64,000 nt of DNA from Cyclaneusma minus (lineage: Eukaryota; Ascomycota; Leotiomycetes; Marthamycetales; Marthamycetaceae): contig JAKZHN010000003.1 in assembly GCA_037179335.1 (NCBI GenBank), positions 248,001-312,000 on the forward strand, given 5' to 3'. Shown one piece after another: positions 25,022 through 39,500 of this stretch (positions within the stretch are counted from its first letter, which is position 1; each line of letters opens with the position of its first letter). The position numbers were made by a program, and so were the translations under genes. Under the pieces are notes generated by a model. That model was not told the origin of the DNA and ran no database searches. It saw only the letters and a program-made list of their open reading frames with translations.

Positions 25022-25419
25022 GCCAAAAGAAATTAAAAAATTGCTGCTAGATTAACTTTTCGGCATTTGCACAAACAGCATACGCGAAATCTAATATAGT
25101 ATATGCAAATTAATAAAAATAATAAAATTTTAATAAATTTCAATATAAAAAAAATAAAAAAAAATAAAAGATAACTAAATAAAAATTTAAAATTAATCCA
25201 ATAATAAATAGCGCAAATTATATATTAAAATTAAAACTTTAAAAATTAAATAATAATAAGTTTAAAAACAATTATTAATAATAGCAAATTAATAAAAGCC
25301 TATTAATTTATATAATTAAAATAAAAAGCCGAAATTAATAACCAAAATTTAAATATTAAATTTCTAAAGACCGAGAATCCGTACTCGGGAGCTTTAAAGC
25401 CGAAAGCTATAAAAAGAAT

Positions 25420-25645
25420 ATATATATAAAATTAAAAAAAGCATTTTGCGGATACTTTATAAAGCATATACGCTGAAATTGCCCAAAGAATAAGCATTGC
25501 TTATTAAAAAGGCTAAATAAAATTTTTAATATATAATATTTAAATACTGCTATTTTTATTTAAAAAAGACAGCGATTATTTTTTATAGCTAAGAAATATA
25601 TATAATGCATCCCTATTTGCCAATTTATTTTTAACCATTATAATA
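25420..25645. repeat. Nested element right LTR
   Basis: Transition-mutated counterpart of the left LTR. It shares AAGCATTGCTTATT and the tail AACCATTATAATA. The exact start is uncertain by a few bases because of an (AT)n run. Confidence 0.78.
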
Positions 25646-26605
25646 AAATTTAAAATAAACAAAACCGATTTATATTGCTTAGTAATTGTAAATAAACCTA
25701 TAAATTAGGGCCCTAGTTTTCTTTAAAAAAAATTAATAAATAAATAAATCCAATTATTAATTTATTAAACTAAATATAGGCGTTTTTGGTAATTGCTATA
25801 ATATATTATACATTTTTTTTAAAAAAAGAATTAATAATATTATTTCTATATATGCTTAATACTTTTAGCAAATATAGCTGTATTTTTTTTAATAGTATGC
25901 CGGTATTAATTTGGAAAATAAATATAAAAAAGCAAATATAAAATAATAGAGTATTGATTATAAATAATATAAAAGGAAATTATTCTAATAACTTAGCTAA
26001 TATAATTATTAATAGCAAATTTAATATAAATTAGAGATTTTGCCTATTTGTTTTTTTATTATTATAATAGGATTTTAATAGCCGCTTTAATTTAGCATTC
26101 TTTTATTTATTTATTTATTAGTTTTAAAATAAACTATAATAAATAGGCGATAATTAATATTTAGAAAAAAATATAATTGCTTTTAAAATTTAATTACAAA
26201 TTGGAAGTCTTTATTAGAAATAATGCTTTTTAAAACTTTATAAAGCTTAAAAATATATTTTAAAAATAGCTGGGCTATTTGCTTAGCAAAGGAATTTTTA
26301 GCATTATTAAATTTAAAAAAAACAATTTATTATAATTATAATATTATTTTTGCTTTTGCTAAATAATAAGCCGGTGACAAAATCCATTATATAATGCTTT
26401 GAAAGCCGTATAGCTGCCCAAAAGAATTGTAAATAGCCTTAGAAGTTTTGCTTAATTAATTTAAAGCACCGATATTTTTAACAATTGCAAAGAAATTTAG
26501 CAGTATTTAATGCTACTTCTTTTTATATAAATTGGTATTAAATATATGAAAGATCTTTAGCTTTATTAATATTTTTACATATTATTAATTTATATACATC
26601 AGCAA

Positions 26606-26710
26606 AAAAGAAATGCCCGGCGCGTGCCAATATTCCCAAAACCGCTAATGCCCCCGTTGGAACCCGGCAGGGTTTTGGCAAAATTTTGGCGCATGCCTAT
26701 TGGAAATATT
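26606..26710. repeat. GC-rich imperfect inverted repeat island in the AT-rich block
   Basis: The island has partly self-complementary ends: GCGCGTGCCAATATT on the left, and GGCGCATGCC plus AAATATTGG on the right. It is ordinary in GC content while its surroundings are fully converted. It could be an element terminus or a hairpin-forming remnant. Confidence 0.45.
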
Positions 26711-29700
26711 GGGCCTATTAAAATAATTTAAATTTTATAAATTGTATATTTTTATAATTTATATTATATTTTTATTTAAATAATTGCTATATAATAATGT
26801 TCAATTAAACTTTTTTAATTATAATTTACTATTGCTAAAAATTTATATATTAGCCTGGTAATTGTATTTTATATATAAAACGCAAATGCAATTATAAAAT
26901 ATAAGCGCAGTTATAATTTAAAAAAAAGGATTATTAAATATAATATAATTTTTTATAATACTTTTACTCGCTTTATTTTGCCTTTTTATATTTTTTTCTT
27001 TTTTTATTTATTAGTTTTTTAAGTTTTTTAAGGTTTTTTGAAACCATTATTAGCTCTTGTTATTTATTCCCTTTTTTTTCTTGTTTTTATTAGCCTTTGT
27101 TTTATTTTATATATTGCCTTTTTTTTAATTAATTATTATTATTAGCCTTTATAGTATATAGCATATTTTTTTAGCTTTTTTATTATTTTTATTTATACGC
27201 TTTTTTGCCATTTTAAGCAATTTTCTAAAAAATCTTTTTTTCGCCGCTACAAACTTTTTATTTAAATTTTTAAATTTTATTTTTTATTTTTTATTCTTTT
27301 AAAGCCTTATATTATTTATTTAAATAAATCTTTATTGCAGCGTTTAATTTAAATTTTAAATATATTTACAGTATTTTTTAAATTTTCCAATTAAATTATT
27401 ATTTTTTAAATTTGGCAAATTAATCTCCAAATATATAAAAAGTTAAACAATTTATTAAGAATTTAGTTTTTTAGCGAATTTATTTGCAGCTTTTTAAATT
27501 CTGAATATTGTATTAATTGAAAGTTTATAGCTAATAATATAAAAGGCAAAAGATATTGAAATTATTAATATTTTATATTTGCGGAATTTTTAAATCTTTT
27601 AAATTAAATTATTATTTTTTAAATTTGGCAAATTAATTTCCAAATATATAGAAAATTAAAAGATTTATTAAAAATTTACTTTTTTAGAAAATTTATTTGC
27701 AGTTTTTTAAATTTTAAATATTATATTGGAATTATTTATATTAAGCGAAAATTTATTGCTAATAATATAAAAAACAAAAATTATTATATTTATTAGTATT
27801 TTTAAATAATTATAGCTTTTAAATTTTTAAATATATTGCTTGCTATTATTTTTACCGCTTTGGCCTTAATAATATTAAATTTTTTAATGTTATTTTTATT
27901 ATAATAATTGAAATTATTATTGCTAAAAATTATATTTATTTCTAAAGCAATAATTCTAATAAAATTTATTATTTAATTAAATTAAATTCAATTAAAAAGA
28001 ATCAATATATAAAATGCAAAATATTGCAATATATTTAATTAGATATAATTTTGAATTTATAAATATTGGCAGCCAATAAAAGAATATAAATATATTATTT
28101 AATATTATATATTGCAAATTTTAGCTTATATTTAGCCAAATTATATAAATTTAATTTTTTAATAGCTAATAATTTGTTTTTGCATTATTTCAAGCAAATT
28201 AAAAATTTGCAATTTATAAATATTTATTATTTATTATTAATTTATTTGCCGAAATTACCAGTTGTTTTTTTTTAAAAAAAAATATCTTTTTTTATTTCTT
28301 TTAATAAAATATTAATTTGATTTTTTTTAAAAATATTTTTTTTGGCTTTGGTAATTTTGCTTTCTATTATAATTAAAATATTAGCGGTAGCGATTTGTAA
28401 TTATTTTATAGCTTTTTTTTTATATATAATAGCAAATTGCTGCTTTAAAATTTTATTTTTAATATTAACTATTTAAAAAATATTTAATTAAAAATATTGC
28501 TTTTTAAAAAAACGCAATTGCTTATAAAAAATAATTTATAAAAATAATTTATTTATTTTTATTAGTAATAAAAGCCTTAAAAAATAGCAATTTATAATAG
28601 GAATTAATTTAAATAAAAAAGCTATAGCTTTATTATTTATAATGAAAATTGCGGCTTTCTTTTATAATAAACACATTTAAGGCTATATAATATATAAATA
28701 TTTAGCCTTTATAACATAATTAATAAAGTCCAAATTTACCAATTTATTTGCTATTTGTTATTTAAGCAATTAAAATTAAAATTTTAATAATTATATTAGT
28801 AAAAGCAAATATTTTATAAAATATATTAAAAATACTAAGCAATTTTAATAAATGAAAAATGAAAAATAAATAAGTATTTTTTGCAGCGTTAAAACTTGCA
28901 AAATTAAAAAATAATGTAAAAGAAAACGCGTAAAACTAATGCAAATTAATTTGTAAATTAATAAATGGCGCTAGTTTTATAATTAAAAAACTACATTAGA
29001 ATTATAGCAATATTTTTGCTAATATATAAATAAATTACTTTTTACTATTTCTATTTTATAAAAATGTTTTCAAATTGATAATTAAATTAATCAAATTTAT
29101 TTTTATTTGCTTTTTTATTTATTAAAAAAAGCACAAAATTAAAATAGCTATAATATATCAAAAATTATAAATATTAAATGAATGCAAATATATTGCGATT
29201 TTAAAATATCAAAATACTATATATTTGCGCTTGAAATTATTAAATATTTTCTATACTTTTAGCTGTTTAGCGTTTGTTTTAAATGCGTGTTTTTTTACCC
29301 AATTTTATATTATTAGCCGCCTTTATTATTTTTTATTTTAATGCTATATTTATTGCTATATTTCCTTTTAGCCAAAATTTAAAAAGATTTTTTTTGCTAT
29401 TTTAAATTTATTTCCCTAAGCTAGCCGCAGCTCTTTTAGTAATATTTCTTAATTTGTTTTCAAATTCTTTTGCTTTAATTAATTTTTTCTTCGGCTTTTC
29501 TTTATTTTTTTTATTGCCTTTTTGGTTTTTCTTTTGCTTATTAAATTTAATTTTTAATCTTTTATATATTGAAAATACGCGCTTTTATTTATTTATTATT
29601 TAATTATTTTTATAATAAACTTAATATTAATTCCAATTAATTTAATTATTTATATAATATAAAAAAGCTTTTTTATTTTTATTAAATTTAAATTATATTA

Positions 29701-32700
29701 ATATAATATATATATTTTTAATAATAGTATTCAAATTATAAAAGCAATATAAATATAGCTTTGCTTTTTAAATACCCGGTTTTGATTTTCTTAAAAATTT
29801 AATTTTTATTATATTATATATTGCATTTTTTTGGATTAATTAAAATGGATTAATTAAAATAGCTTTATATGTTACGCGCTTTTTTATTTTTTTCAACTTT
29901 TTCAAATTAGCAATTTTAATTAATATTCTAAATTTCCCAAATAAGCGGTTATTTAATAAAGATTTGGCAATATTTGAATTTCGCTTATTCCGGGCATGGC
30001 ATTTTTATATTTTTATATAACTTTGCCAGGCTTTTATTTTATTATAAAATATATATTATAAAATGTTTTAATATGGCTTTTATTTTTCTTTTTTTTATTT
30101 TTCTTTTTGCCCAATATATAAACGAATTAAATATTTATATTAAATATTTATTTATTTATTTAGTATTTTTTAAATGCCAATTTATTTTATTTTTTTAAGT
30201 TTTCCTATTTTGTTTTGCTTATTATTGCACTATTAATATGGCTAAAATTGCAATTATATTAATTAAGCAAAGCTATTTTGCCAAATAATTAATTTTTATT
30301 ATATAATTTAAATTTAAATTTAATTGTTTAAGATTTTATTGCTTATTTAATTTATAATAATTTTAATTATATTTGCTTAAATTTACAGGCTTGGCAATTA
30401 TTATTATTTATTTAATTAGCATTTTACTTTTTTATTATTATTTTTAATTGTATATCGTTTTTTAATAATTAATATTTTAAATCTTTATTTTTTAAAAACA
30501 TTGAATCAAATTTTAAAAGCATTTTATTATTGTTAATTTTATATTATACTTAGTAATTTACAACAAATAATTCGAATTTCTATTTATTAGCTTATATTAT
30601 ATTTTAAAAAAATATTTATATATTGCTTTAAAATATTCCGTATTATAATTATTAAAATTATTAAAATTTTTAATAAATTTCATATAATAAAATATAGTAT
30701 AAAATTTAAAATAATTAAAATATAATTTGTTTTCGTTTTATAAAATAAATCTTTGTTTGCGAAATATATATTTTATTTAATTAAAGATTTTTATAATATT
30801 TTCTTATATATTTTAAAACATTAATATTATAAATTTTATATTTTGCTATTATTATAAAATTAATAATTAATTAAATATATAGCAAATTATTAAAACTAAT
30901 TTCTTTAAGCAATAATATATAGATTAATATAATTAGTTTTTAAATAAATTTATATTTTCTTTTTATTTATTGCGAAATCTGGTTAAAAAAGGCAAAATAT
31001 TTTAGATTTCCAAATAAAAATATTATATTAAATTTTTTATTAGATTAAATAAAGCCTTGATACTTTTTAATTATTTAATTATTTAGCCGCTCTATGTTTT
31101 TAATTTTATTATTAATTCTTATTCAAATTTAATTAATTATATTTATATAAGTGCTTTCATAAAGCTAATAAAAACTATTAATTAATATTGCATTATATAT
31201 ATTAATATATTTATAGCTTTAGGCAAAATTATATATTTTATAAATCCATTTTTTAAATCTTTTAGCTTTATTATATTAAATATTTAATAGCTGTATTTAT
31301 TTTTTAATTTGGGCTTTTATAAATTTATAAATTTAATAAAAATACTATTTTATAATATTTTCTATTTTATTTTTTAATATATAGCAAATGGAATAATAAA
31401 TATTATTTTTAATATAAATAATAAATTCCTATTTTTTATAATTTGCAATAATATTTAAAATAATTAAAAAAAATTCATTAAAGTTTTTTACTAGCGCAAT
31501 TAATTAAAATGCCATTAATATCTAATATTTTTTTTTCAAGATTAAATATATAATATACTATTAGTTATATATTTATTTAAAAAGCTTTATATAAATAAAT
31601 TTATAATTTCATATTAGCTTTAAAACCTTATAATCTGTTTTTTCTTCTGCAAATAAGCTTTTATTAAATTGCGTTTTTATATAAAATATTGGAATATTGG
31701 AATTAATTTTAATAAAAAAGTAAATAATATTATTTGCTTATGCTTTAGCTTTTTATTTAAATTGCCTAGTATAATATAAATTGTCTATAATTTCTAATTG
31801 CTTGCAAATTTTATTATTAATATTTTATTTACCAAAATTATTACTAATGCAATAATAATATTAAATAAAAATTCGCTTTATATTTTTTATTACCAATTTG
31901 CTATATATATTCTATTGTATTATTAATGGTTTTTTTTATTTGCTTATTTTTAAATTAAAGCCTAAGGCAAATTATATTTTAAAAAGAATTTAGACAAATT
32001 AAATATAAAAAATAATATTATAAAAGATAATAATTTTTTTACGCCTATATAAATAAATAGTATTTTAAATTCTATTATTTTTTATTTTTTATTAAAAGAA
32101 TCCAATAAATCGTATAAAATATTATTTAATATTTAATTATATTATTTAATTTTTTTAAAACAATACCTGCTTTTATATATTTTTTGCAAAAATGGCCTTT
32201 ATTTTTAAAAAAAAACCTTTAAAGCGTTTTATAATATATAGTCTTTTAATATAAATCATTTTATAAAATTACAGGTTTTTTTTATTTTGTACAAATAATA
32301 AAAAAACAATTGTATAAATGCTTTTTAATTGCAAAAATATTTTTTTATTGCTATTATATTAAATAAAGTTACAATTCCGGCTATTAACTTTTTATTGCCG
32401 CTTTTATATTATTTAAAAATATAAGCTTTTTTTATTTTGCTAAATAATAAGCTTTTCCAATTTGCTGCTATTATATCTTTTATTATTAAGCCTTTAATTA
32501 AAGCTTTATTTTTAATAAAAGCGTTAGCTTTATTTTTATTAGCAGCCGGCCTTAATTTTATAAATAAATTATCAAAAATTGCAATAGCCTGCTTTATAAA
32601 TAAATTGCTTTTTTATTTGGCAATATTCAAATTTGTTAAATATTAATTAATAAAATTAATTAGCGCTATATATTATTAGCGTTTAATTAAAGCAAATAAG

Positions 32701-34679
32701 AAAACATCATTATTGGTGTTTTTATTTATTAAATTCATACTTTTAATATATTTGGGATTTAATATACTTCCTATTTTTTTATTTGCATTTAAATTAAAAT
32801 TATTAATACTTTTTAATTTTATATTATTATTTAAAATTTAATTTTACTTTTTAGCAAATTTGCGGGCCCTTTTTATTTTTATTTTTATTGTTTTGAAAAA
32901 GTAAAAGCATGTTTAATAAAAGTTTTATAAAAATATTAATAATAGTTTTGATTTATAAATAAATAATTTTTAATTAATAATAAAGACCGGGCTATACCAA
33001 ATTTATATTTAACGCTATAAAAAATGCTTTATTAACTTTTTATGTTAATAACAAAATTTTAGAATAATTTAAATGCATATAAAAATAGAAATATTAATAT
33101 TAGTATTAATATTGTATTTTATTTAAAAAATATTGAACAATTATAGCAAAATTGGTATTTTAATATTAATATTTAAAAATATATTATTTATAGTATTATT
33201 TTCTTAAATAAATCAATTTAAAATAAAAAATATATATATTAATATAAATAATAATTAATATAAATAATAATTAATATAAATAATAATTAAAATAAATTTA
33301 GCTAATTTAAATAAAAACTTTAATAAGATATTCCAATTTAAAGCCGGCGCTAAAAGAATTATTTTATTAATATAAAATATTTTTAGCAAAACAATAAATA
33401 ATGTTAATAATAGATAAAAACAAACTATATTTGCATTATATAGCAAAATTTAAATTTATTAATTATCTATTAATAAAACAATGCTGCAAATTTTAAAGGA
33501 ATATAAAAATATATTGAAATGCTAAAAAGAAGCGAATTAAAATTAATAAATAAATTATATATTTAAAAACAATATTTATTATTAATATATGTTTTATTAT
33601 TATTAAAAATAACGCTTTTAATAATAATAAATATTAAAAATCAAAAAGAATTTGCAAAGCCCAAAAGCAATAAATATAATAATAAGCTTTATAATAAAAA
33701 AGCCAATATAATAAATTAAATAATATAAATTTTTAAAATATTGTATTAAATTAATAATAGGTCAAAAATAATAAAATTTATAATAGTAATAATAGCGCTA
33801 TTATTATATAAAACGCTTTATGCATTAGTTATAATAATAGAACGCTAAAATACAGGCAATCGAAATATTTTAAAAAAGTGCTAAAAAATAGGCAATTAAA
33901 ATGCTTTAAAAAAGCGCTAAAAAAGACGCAATTAAAGCGTTTAAAAAAGGAGCATAATTGCAAATATCTGCACCCGTTTTTTAAAGTTAAATATATATAT
34001 TCTTTTAGCTAAAAAATATATTAATACAATATATATATAAGTTTTATATAATTTTGTTTTTTAATATATTTAAAATTAAATTTTAAGTTTTAAAATTAAA
34101 AAATAAAAACATAAATAAAAAATATATATATATAGCAATGCTAAAAAAAGATTATATATGCAAAATATAAAAACAAATATATATTATTATTTAATTGGTA
34201 AAATGCAATAAATTAAATTAAATTTTTGCTATATTAATAAAACATAACTAACAAATAAATCTTTTATATATTGGCAATAATAAAAAAATAAATATTCTAT
34301 TATAAAATAAAATTAAAATTAAATTAAAAATATTTTTGCAAATTAATTTTATAAAGTTTTATGAATAAAAATTAAATAAAAATTAAATAAATAAATAAAT
34401 ATAAATTAGAAAAAAAATATGTAATTTGCAAATTATATATTTTTATTATTATTGCATTATCTAATATATAATATAAATTATTGCTAAATAATTTATTATA
34501 GTTTTTAAAAACGAATTTCATAATAAAAGGCAATACAAGAATTAACGCTAATAAATAAATTAAATTGGCAATATTTAAATAAAATTATTAATAATAATAA
34601 ATTAATTAAAAATTAAAAATTCAAATAGCAATAATAGCTAAAATAAAAGTATTAAAAATATTAAAAAACTTAAACCGGT

Positions 34680-34840
34680 TTTTTGATATCCATTTAATGT
34701 CCGGCCGGCATTTAATAGCTGCTTATTGGGATTTTGGCGCAGCAAAAAATTTCTTTAATTTTAAATTAGGCCGGCAAAGCCCCGGACCACCCGGACCCCC
34801 CGGATCCCCCCGACGGGCGCGTCGGGGACTTTTCCTTTTT
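34680..34840. other. GC-rich island with Gly/Pro-like CCGGACC repeats
   Basis: Contains short tandem-like CCCGGACC / CCCGGATCC units and the inverted GACGGGCGCGTC, followed by unconverted sequence. It lies about 1.3 kb beyond the reverse transcriptase in the direction of the element and may mark a junction with another nested insertion. This is inference from composition only. Confidence 0.4.
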
Positions 34841-36124
34841 GCTAATGTATTAATTTAATAATTTTTAAATAGGCTTTTCTCTATTTGGAAATATAAATTA
34901 ATTTATAATATTTAAATAGCTGGCTATTTTAATTAATAAAGCATTTAAGAAAAATTAATAGGAAATTAATACGGGCTTTAATAATAAATAATTTTCCAAT
35001 TTCTTGGCAGCGCTTATTTTTAAGCTATAATTTAAAAAGCATAGCTATTTTTTAAACAGGTTTATATATATTCGCCAATAATATTTTAAAATTTGGCTTA
35101 TTTGAATTGGCTTTTGAATTCGGATTCTTTATTTTTAAATAACATGTTTTTCTGGGTTTTTTAAAGCTTCTTTTTTAAAGGCTTTAAGGGCTTCCAGGCT
35201 TTGCTTTTTTAATTTTGGATATTGGTTTTGGAAAGCATTTAATGCTTTAAGGGCTTTTAGGACTTTTATAGAATTGAATTTAATAGTCCAGTTTTTTTTA
35301 ACAAGTAATATCTAATCTATATATTTATTTTTGAAATTTTTAGGATTTAAAGAATAATTTAAAAGCGCTTTATAAAGGCATCTAATTTGGTATTAATTGT
35401 TCCAAAGATATTTTGAATTTTGAAATTAATATTTGCAAAAAGATTTAGCCAACCAATTTGTTTTTTATTCGGTTTTTTTTAATAGCAAAATATTTTATTT
35501 TTTTATAATCAGTAAGTATTTAAATTGTTTATTTATACTAATAATATAATCCCGCTATTTTTTAAATATATTTATAATAATTAATAGCTTTTTATTATAA
35601 ATAAAATAATTAATTTCTAGCTTTAATATTTGCTTAAAATAATAGGCAATAAATTAAAATTAATTATTTACATTATTTCTTTTTTTTAAAAAAAAGCAAT
35701 ATATGATTTAAAGCATTAGTTTTAATATAAACAGTTCTTTTTTAAATATAATAGGCCAATATCGAAATATTAGTAATTATTTATTTTAGGATATAAAAGG
35801 CTTTTTAAACTAGGAGGGTAAATTAAAATAGCTAATTTTTAATATAAAGAAAAGTATATAAGGGCTTGGTTATAATAGTATAATTGTTAATAAATTGGCG
35901 GAAATAATTAATAAAGTTTAGAACTTTTTAGGTTTTTTTAATAATAATAGATGGTTTCTAATTTATTATTTCTTTGATTTTATTAGTGTTTATATAGCAG
36001 CTATTAATTTTAATTATTATGCTTAAAAATTTGATTTTTTAAATTTTCAATACTAATTTGTCCAAATTAATTTACAGGCCAATTTTAATTAAAATTTTTA
36101 AACTTTTATTAATATATTGCTAAT

Positions 36125-36505
36125 GCTTTTTTAAAATTTTGCTATAAATAACAGAATTATTTATATAAGCTATTATAAAATTATTTAAATATATTTATGG
36201 GGTATTATTTATTAATTGCTGGAAAATAGCTAAATTATTATAAAATTTAAATAGCATTATTTTATATTTAAATTGGCTAAATAATATGCTAAAAATAATA
36301 TGTTTTTTTTTGAAATTTTAAATCTAATTTTGTAAAATTCCTATTAAATATTGATTTTAATTAAATATTTGGCTTTGGAGATACAAAAAATAATATTTTT
36401 AATTAAAGGCAAAAAATAGCTATTTTTTTAATAACTTTATTTAGCTATTTATAATTAATATAAAATTGGAGCCCTTTATTAGGTGTTTTGGCAAATAACA
36501 TTGGG
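36125..36505 (-). pseudogene. Ty3/Gypsy reverse transcriptase relic (RIP-inactivated)
   Basis: Reading the minus strand gives, in order, PMLFAKTPNKGLQFYINYK (36445-36505; the Gypsy motif normally ends in GLRFCVDYRxLN), then LNKVIKKIAIF. A FTKLDLKF segment follows (about 36317-36345; normally FTKLDxxxAF), then FIIAYINNSVIYSKILKKH (about 36125-36180), where family members have YLDDILIYS. All differences are those expected from G-to-A or C-to-T changes, including in-frame stops from CAG/CGA/TGG codons. The two catalytic Asp are now Asn. This fixes superfamily and orientation. Confidence 0.88.
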
Positions 36506-39500
36506 AAAGCATAAAATATTTGGCTGAATATAATAAAATTTAATTCAAAATAATTTTAAAAATACTAGCAAAACATTGCCAGTTTTTTTTAAATAAAACT
36601 ATAAATAAAATAAATTTTCTATAATATAAAAGTTATAAATTTAATATAATAATTTTAAAGCTTGTATTTAAAGAGCTAATAAAAGATTTGCTTGCTAAAG
36701 ATTTTAATTTAGCGTTTATAATATTTGGATATACAAAATTGTATTTTCTCCAGATTTTCTTTTTTAAGGCTTTATTAATCTTTTTAATTAATATGGCAAA
36801 AATTTGGATTTTGATTTTTTTGGCCTAGTAAATATAATAAGCAAAGATTAGAATATTAATAGTATAAATTTAAATAGGCTTTGCTAGATAATAGCGTTTA
36901 AAAATCCTATTTATTATTAAAGGGAAAAGCTTAAGGCTTTGGTTTTTTGGAAAATGCTTAAAAGTGCTAAAATGATTTTTTTTTGCGTTTTTATTTTTAC
37001 TTTTGCGTTGTAATTAGCGGGCTAATTGTTTTTTTTTTGAAAAGCGGGATTTAAAAAATAATTTTGGAAAAGATTTAGCAATAAAGGGAAAGCCTATAAA
37101 TCCAAGGAATGTTTAAATAATTGCAAGCAAATAGCTAAGGGTTATTTAAAAATAGCTTTAAAAAATAAAATAAAAATATTTGTATTGTTATTTCATTTTA
37201 TAACGCCGTTTTTAATTTAATTTAGCGGTATTCTTTTATACTAAATTGCTAAAATATATCAAAAATATTTAATTGCTAAAATGCGCGAAAAACCTTATTA
37301 TTATTTGAAAACTTAATAATAAATTATTTATTTAGCGGTTTTTTTATAATTTCAAATAAGAAGAATTTGTTTAATTAAATAGAAAATGGCAATATTTCTT
37401 TTGCTATTTCTATTAGGGAAATAATGGATTTAAAATATAACATTAAAATTTATAAGGAAGTTTAAATTTGAAAAGCCTATATTAAATGCTTTTAGAAAAT
37501 AAAAGCCCTTTAAATATAGGAAAATCCGGCTTTTTAATACGCTGGAAATTTAATATATTATTTTATTATATAAAGGGTTTATATTAAATGGCCTTTATAT
37601 AATTATAATGGCTAGAAAGAAAATGGATTTTATTAATGGCATTATTAATTATTATATTATGCAATTTTAAATAGATTTCTTTTAAATTATATTATAATAT
37701 TTTAAATTAGAAATTGCATAAAAAATATAAAAAACCAATAATCCTAAATTTAAAGCTGGGAATAAAAAATTTAAATAATAAATATAAAAATATAGCTATT
37801 AAAAATAGCTATTAAAATAAGCCTATATAAAATAATAAAATTTAAATTATTATATTAAATAAATTACGCTGTAATAGAATAATTAATAAAAAAATTTGCA
37901 TTTTCTTTTATATTTATTAAACCATTAATAATAAATCATTTTGTATTTTTTAAAATAATCAAAATAATAAAGAAATTAATAGCTAAATATAAAGCATTTT
38001 TTTAAAAAATAGACAAAAGTCAATATTATATACATTAAATTGCTAAATGCAATTTTATTGGCAGCTAGGTATTTTTCAATTTAATAGCTAAGGCAATAGT
38101 TTTTTTTAATGGTATTTATTTTTATTGGATTTGTTTTAGACTTTTTAAACTTTTTATTATTTGCATTATAATTAATAATACTAATAAAAAGATTTTTGGA
38201 ATTTGGATATATTTTAATATAATATTTATATTTGCTATATTTAAAGCATTTAAAGCCTTTAAAACTAATAAATGCTAAAAGAATATTTAAAGGAAAATAC
38301 TATTTATTTTTAAATTAAAAGATTTTAAGGGCAAAACGGATTTAGAAAAATTTAAAGCTGGGGGTATTAATAAAAAGGATAAAAGCCGGAGTAGCTATAT
38401 ATTTAATATTTTTAGCAAATAGTTTCCGGTTTTTTTTTATTTGACGGTAGTAATTAGCAATTTTAAAAAGAGTTTTAAAGCAAAAGCCTATTATAGCTTT
38501 TTAAAAATCAATGCTAATTTTATACTGCAATTGCTAAATTAAAAAAGTTTTCAATATTTTTAATTAAATAAAGAGATTTTAAAAAAAAGTTAAATCGAAA
38601 TTTTAACAGCTTTAAAATAAAATATAAAGTTTATTAAATTTATAAAGAAAGAATTTTAAATTGCTATAAAAGCTATTCAAAAATTTGTATTTTTTTTATA
38701 ATAAAAATGCAAATAACGGCATTATTATACTAAAAACAAGCAATATATATTTATAGTTATTTCTTTCCAGGCATTTTATATTATAAATAATTTTAACCGT
38801 TTTATTATAAAGCGAAAATAATTATTAATTTATTTATTTTTTAATTTTTTAAAATATAATACTATTATATAATAAAGGCTTAAAAATATGCTTAATATAA
38901 TATAAATTAAAAACACCAAAAGCCATTTTAAAGATTAGAAATTGCTGAGCTAGCAATTAAATACCAATAAATTGGGCTTTAGCTTCAGGATTGGATTTGG
39001 GCTATTTAAATAAAGCTAAATTTAAAATTTTGATTTTTAAATTTTTTAACAGCTTTAGCTATTTTATAAAAGTAGTAATTTAGCCATATATTGCAGAAAG
39101 TTTTTTATACGCTAAAATCAACTTTTTATAAATTAGTAGAATTTTTTTATTTAGGGCATATAAATCCCTATTTAATTATTTGCTTTTTTTATAAAAAAAA
39201 ATTAATTTAAAGCTTTTTTTATTTTTTAATAATAGCCATTTTAAAAATCTATTTTTTAAAAAATAGCTTTTGGAGCTTTTTAATTTTAAATAAAGCATTT
39301 CGGGTTTAATTAAAAATATAAGCTAGCAATTTTTATTAGGCATTTTTAGGCTTTTTAAAAAAGATTTTAATGGCTTTATAATTAAAGTTTGCAAGGAATA
39401 AAATTAATGGCCTGAGTTTTTTATTTTTCGCATTGCTTAAATGGGGGATTGCGTTTTAATTTTAAAAAGGATTTAGGGGATTTATCGCAAAAAAGATTTT

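Larger units (their letters stand above)
20959..25645. mobile_element. Nested LTR retrotransposon, about 4.7 kb, RIP-mutated
   Basis: Two direct repeats (20959-21185 and about 25420-25645) match over their length once C-to-T and G-to-A changes are allowed. For example, the GC-rich left-LTR segment GCGCCCTGCGGGCACC corresponds base for base to GCATTTTGCGGATACT on the right. The ends fit TGTTACAC...TGTAACA after RIP, with flanking AAATT duplications. It inserted into the outer Gypsy element. The internal 4.2 kb is strongly A-rich on the plus strand, with no frame or motif I could read, so the superfamily is unassigned. Confidence 0.8.
25651..35000. other. Unclassified AT-rich block inside the retrotransposon
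   Basis: More than 9 kb of RIP-converted sequence. About 26.9-33 kb is T-rich on the plus strand, unlike the A-rich block at 21-25 kb, suggesting at least one further element of different strand composition. A lysine-rich minus-strand relic (with RNITKRAAASLGK, 29411-29545) hints at former coding. Two GC-rich islands (26606-26710 and 34680-34840) interrupt it. No terminal repeats were resolved, so the number and class of elements here are unknown. Confidence 0.5.
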
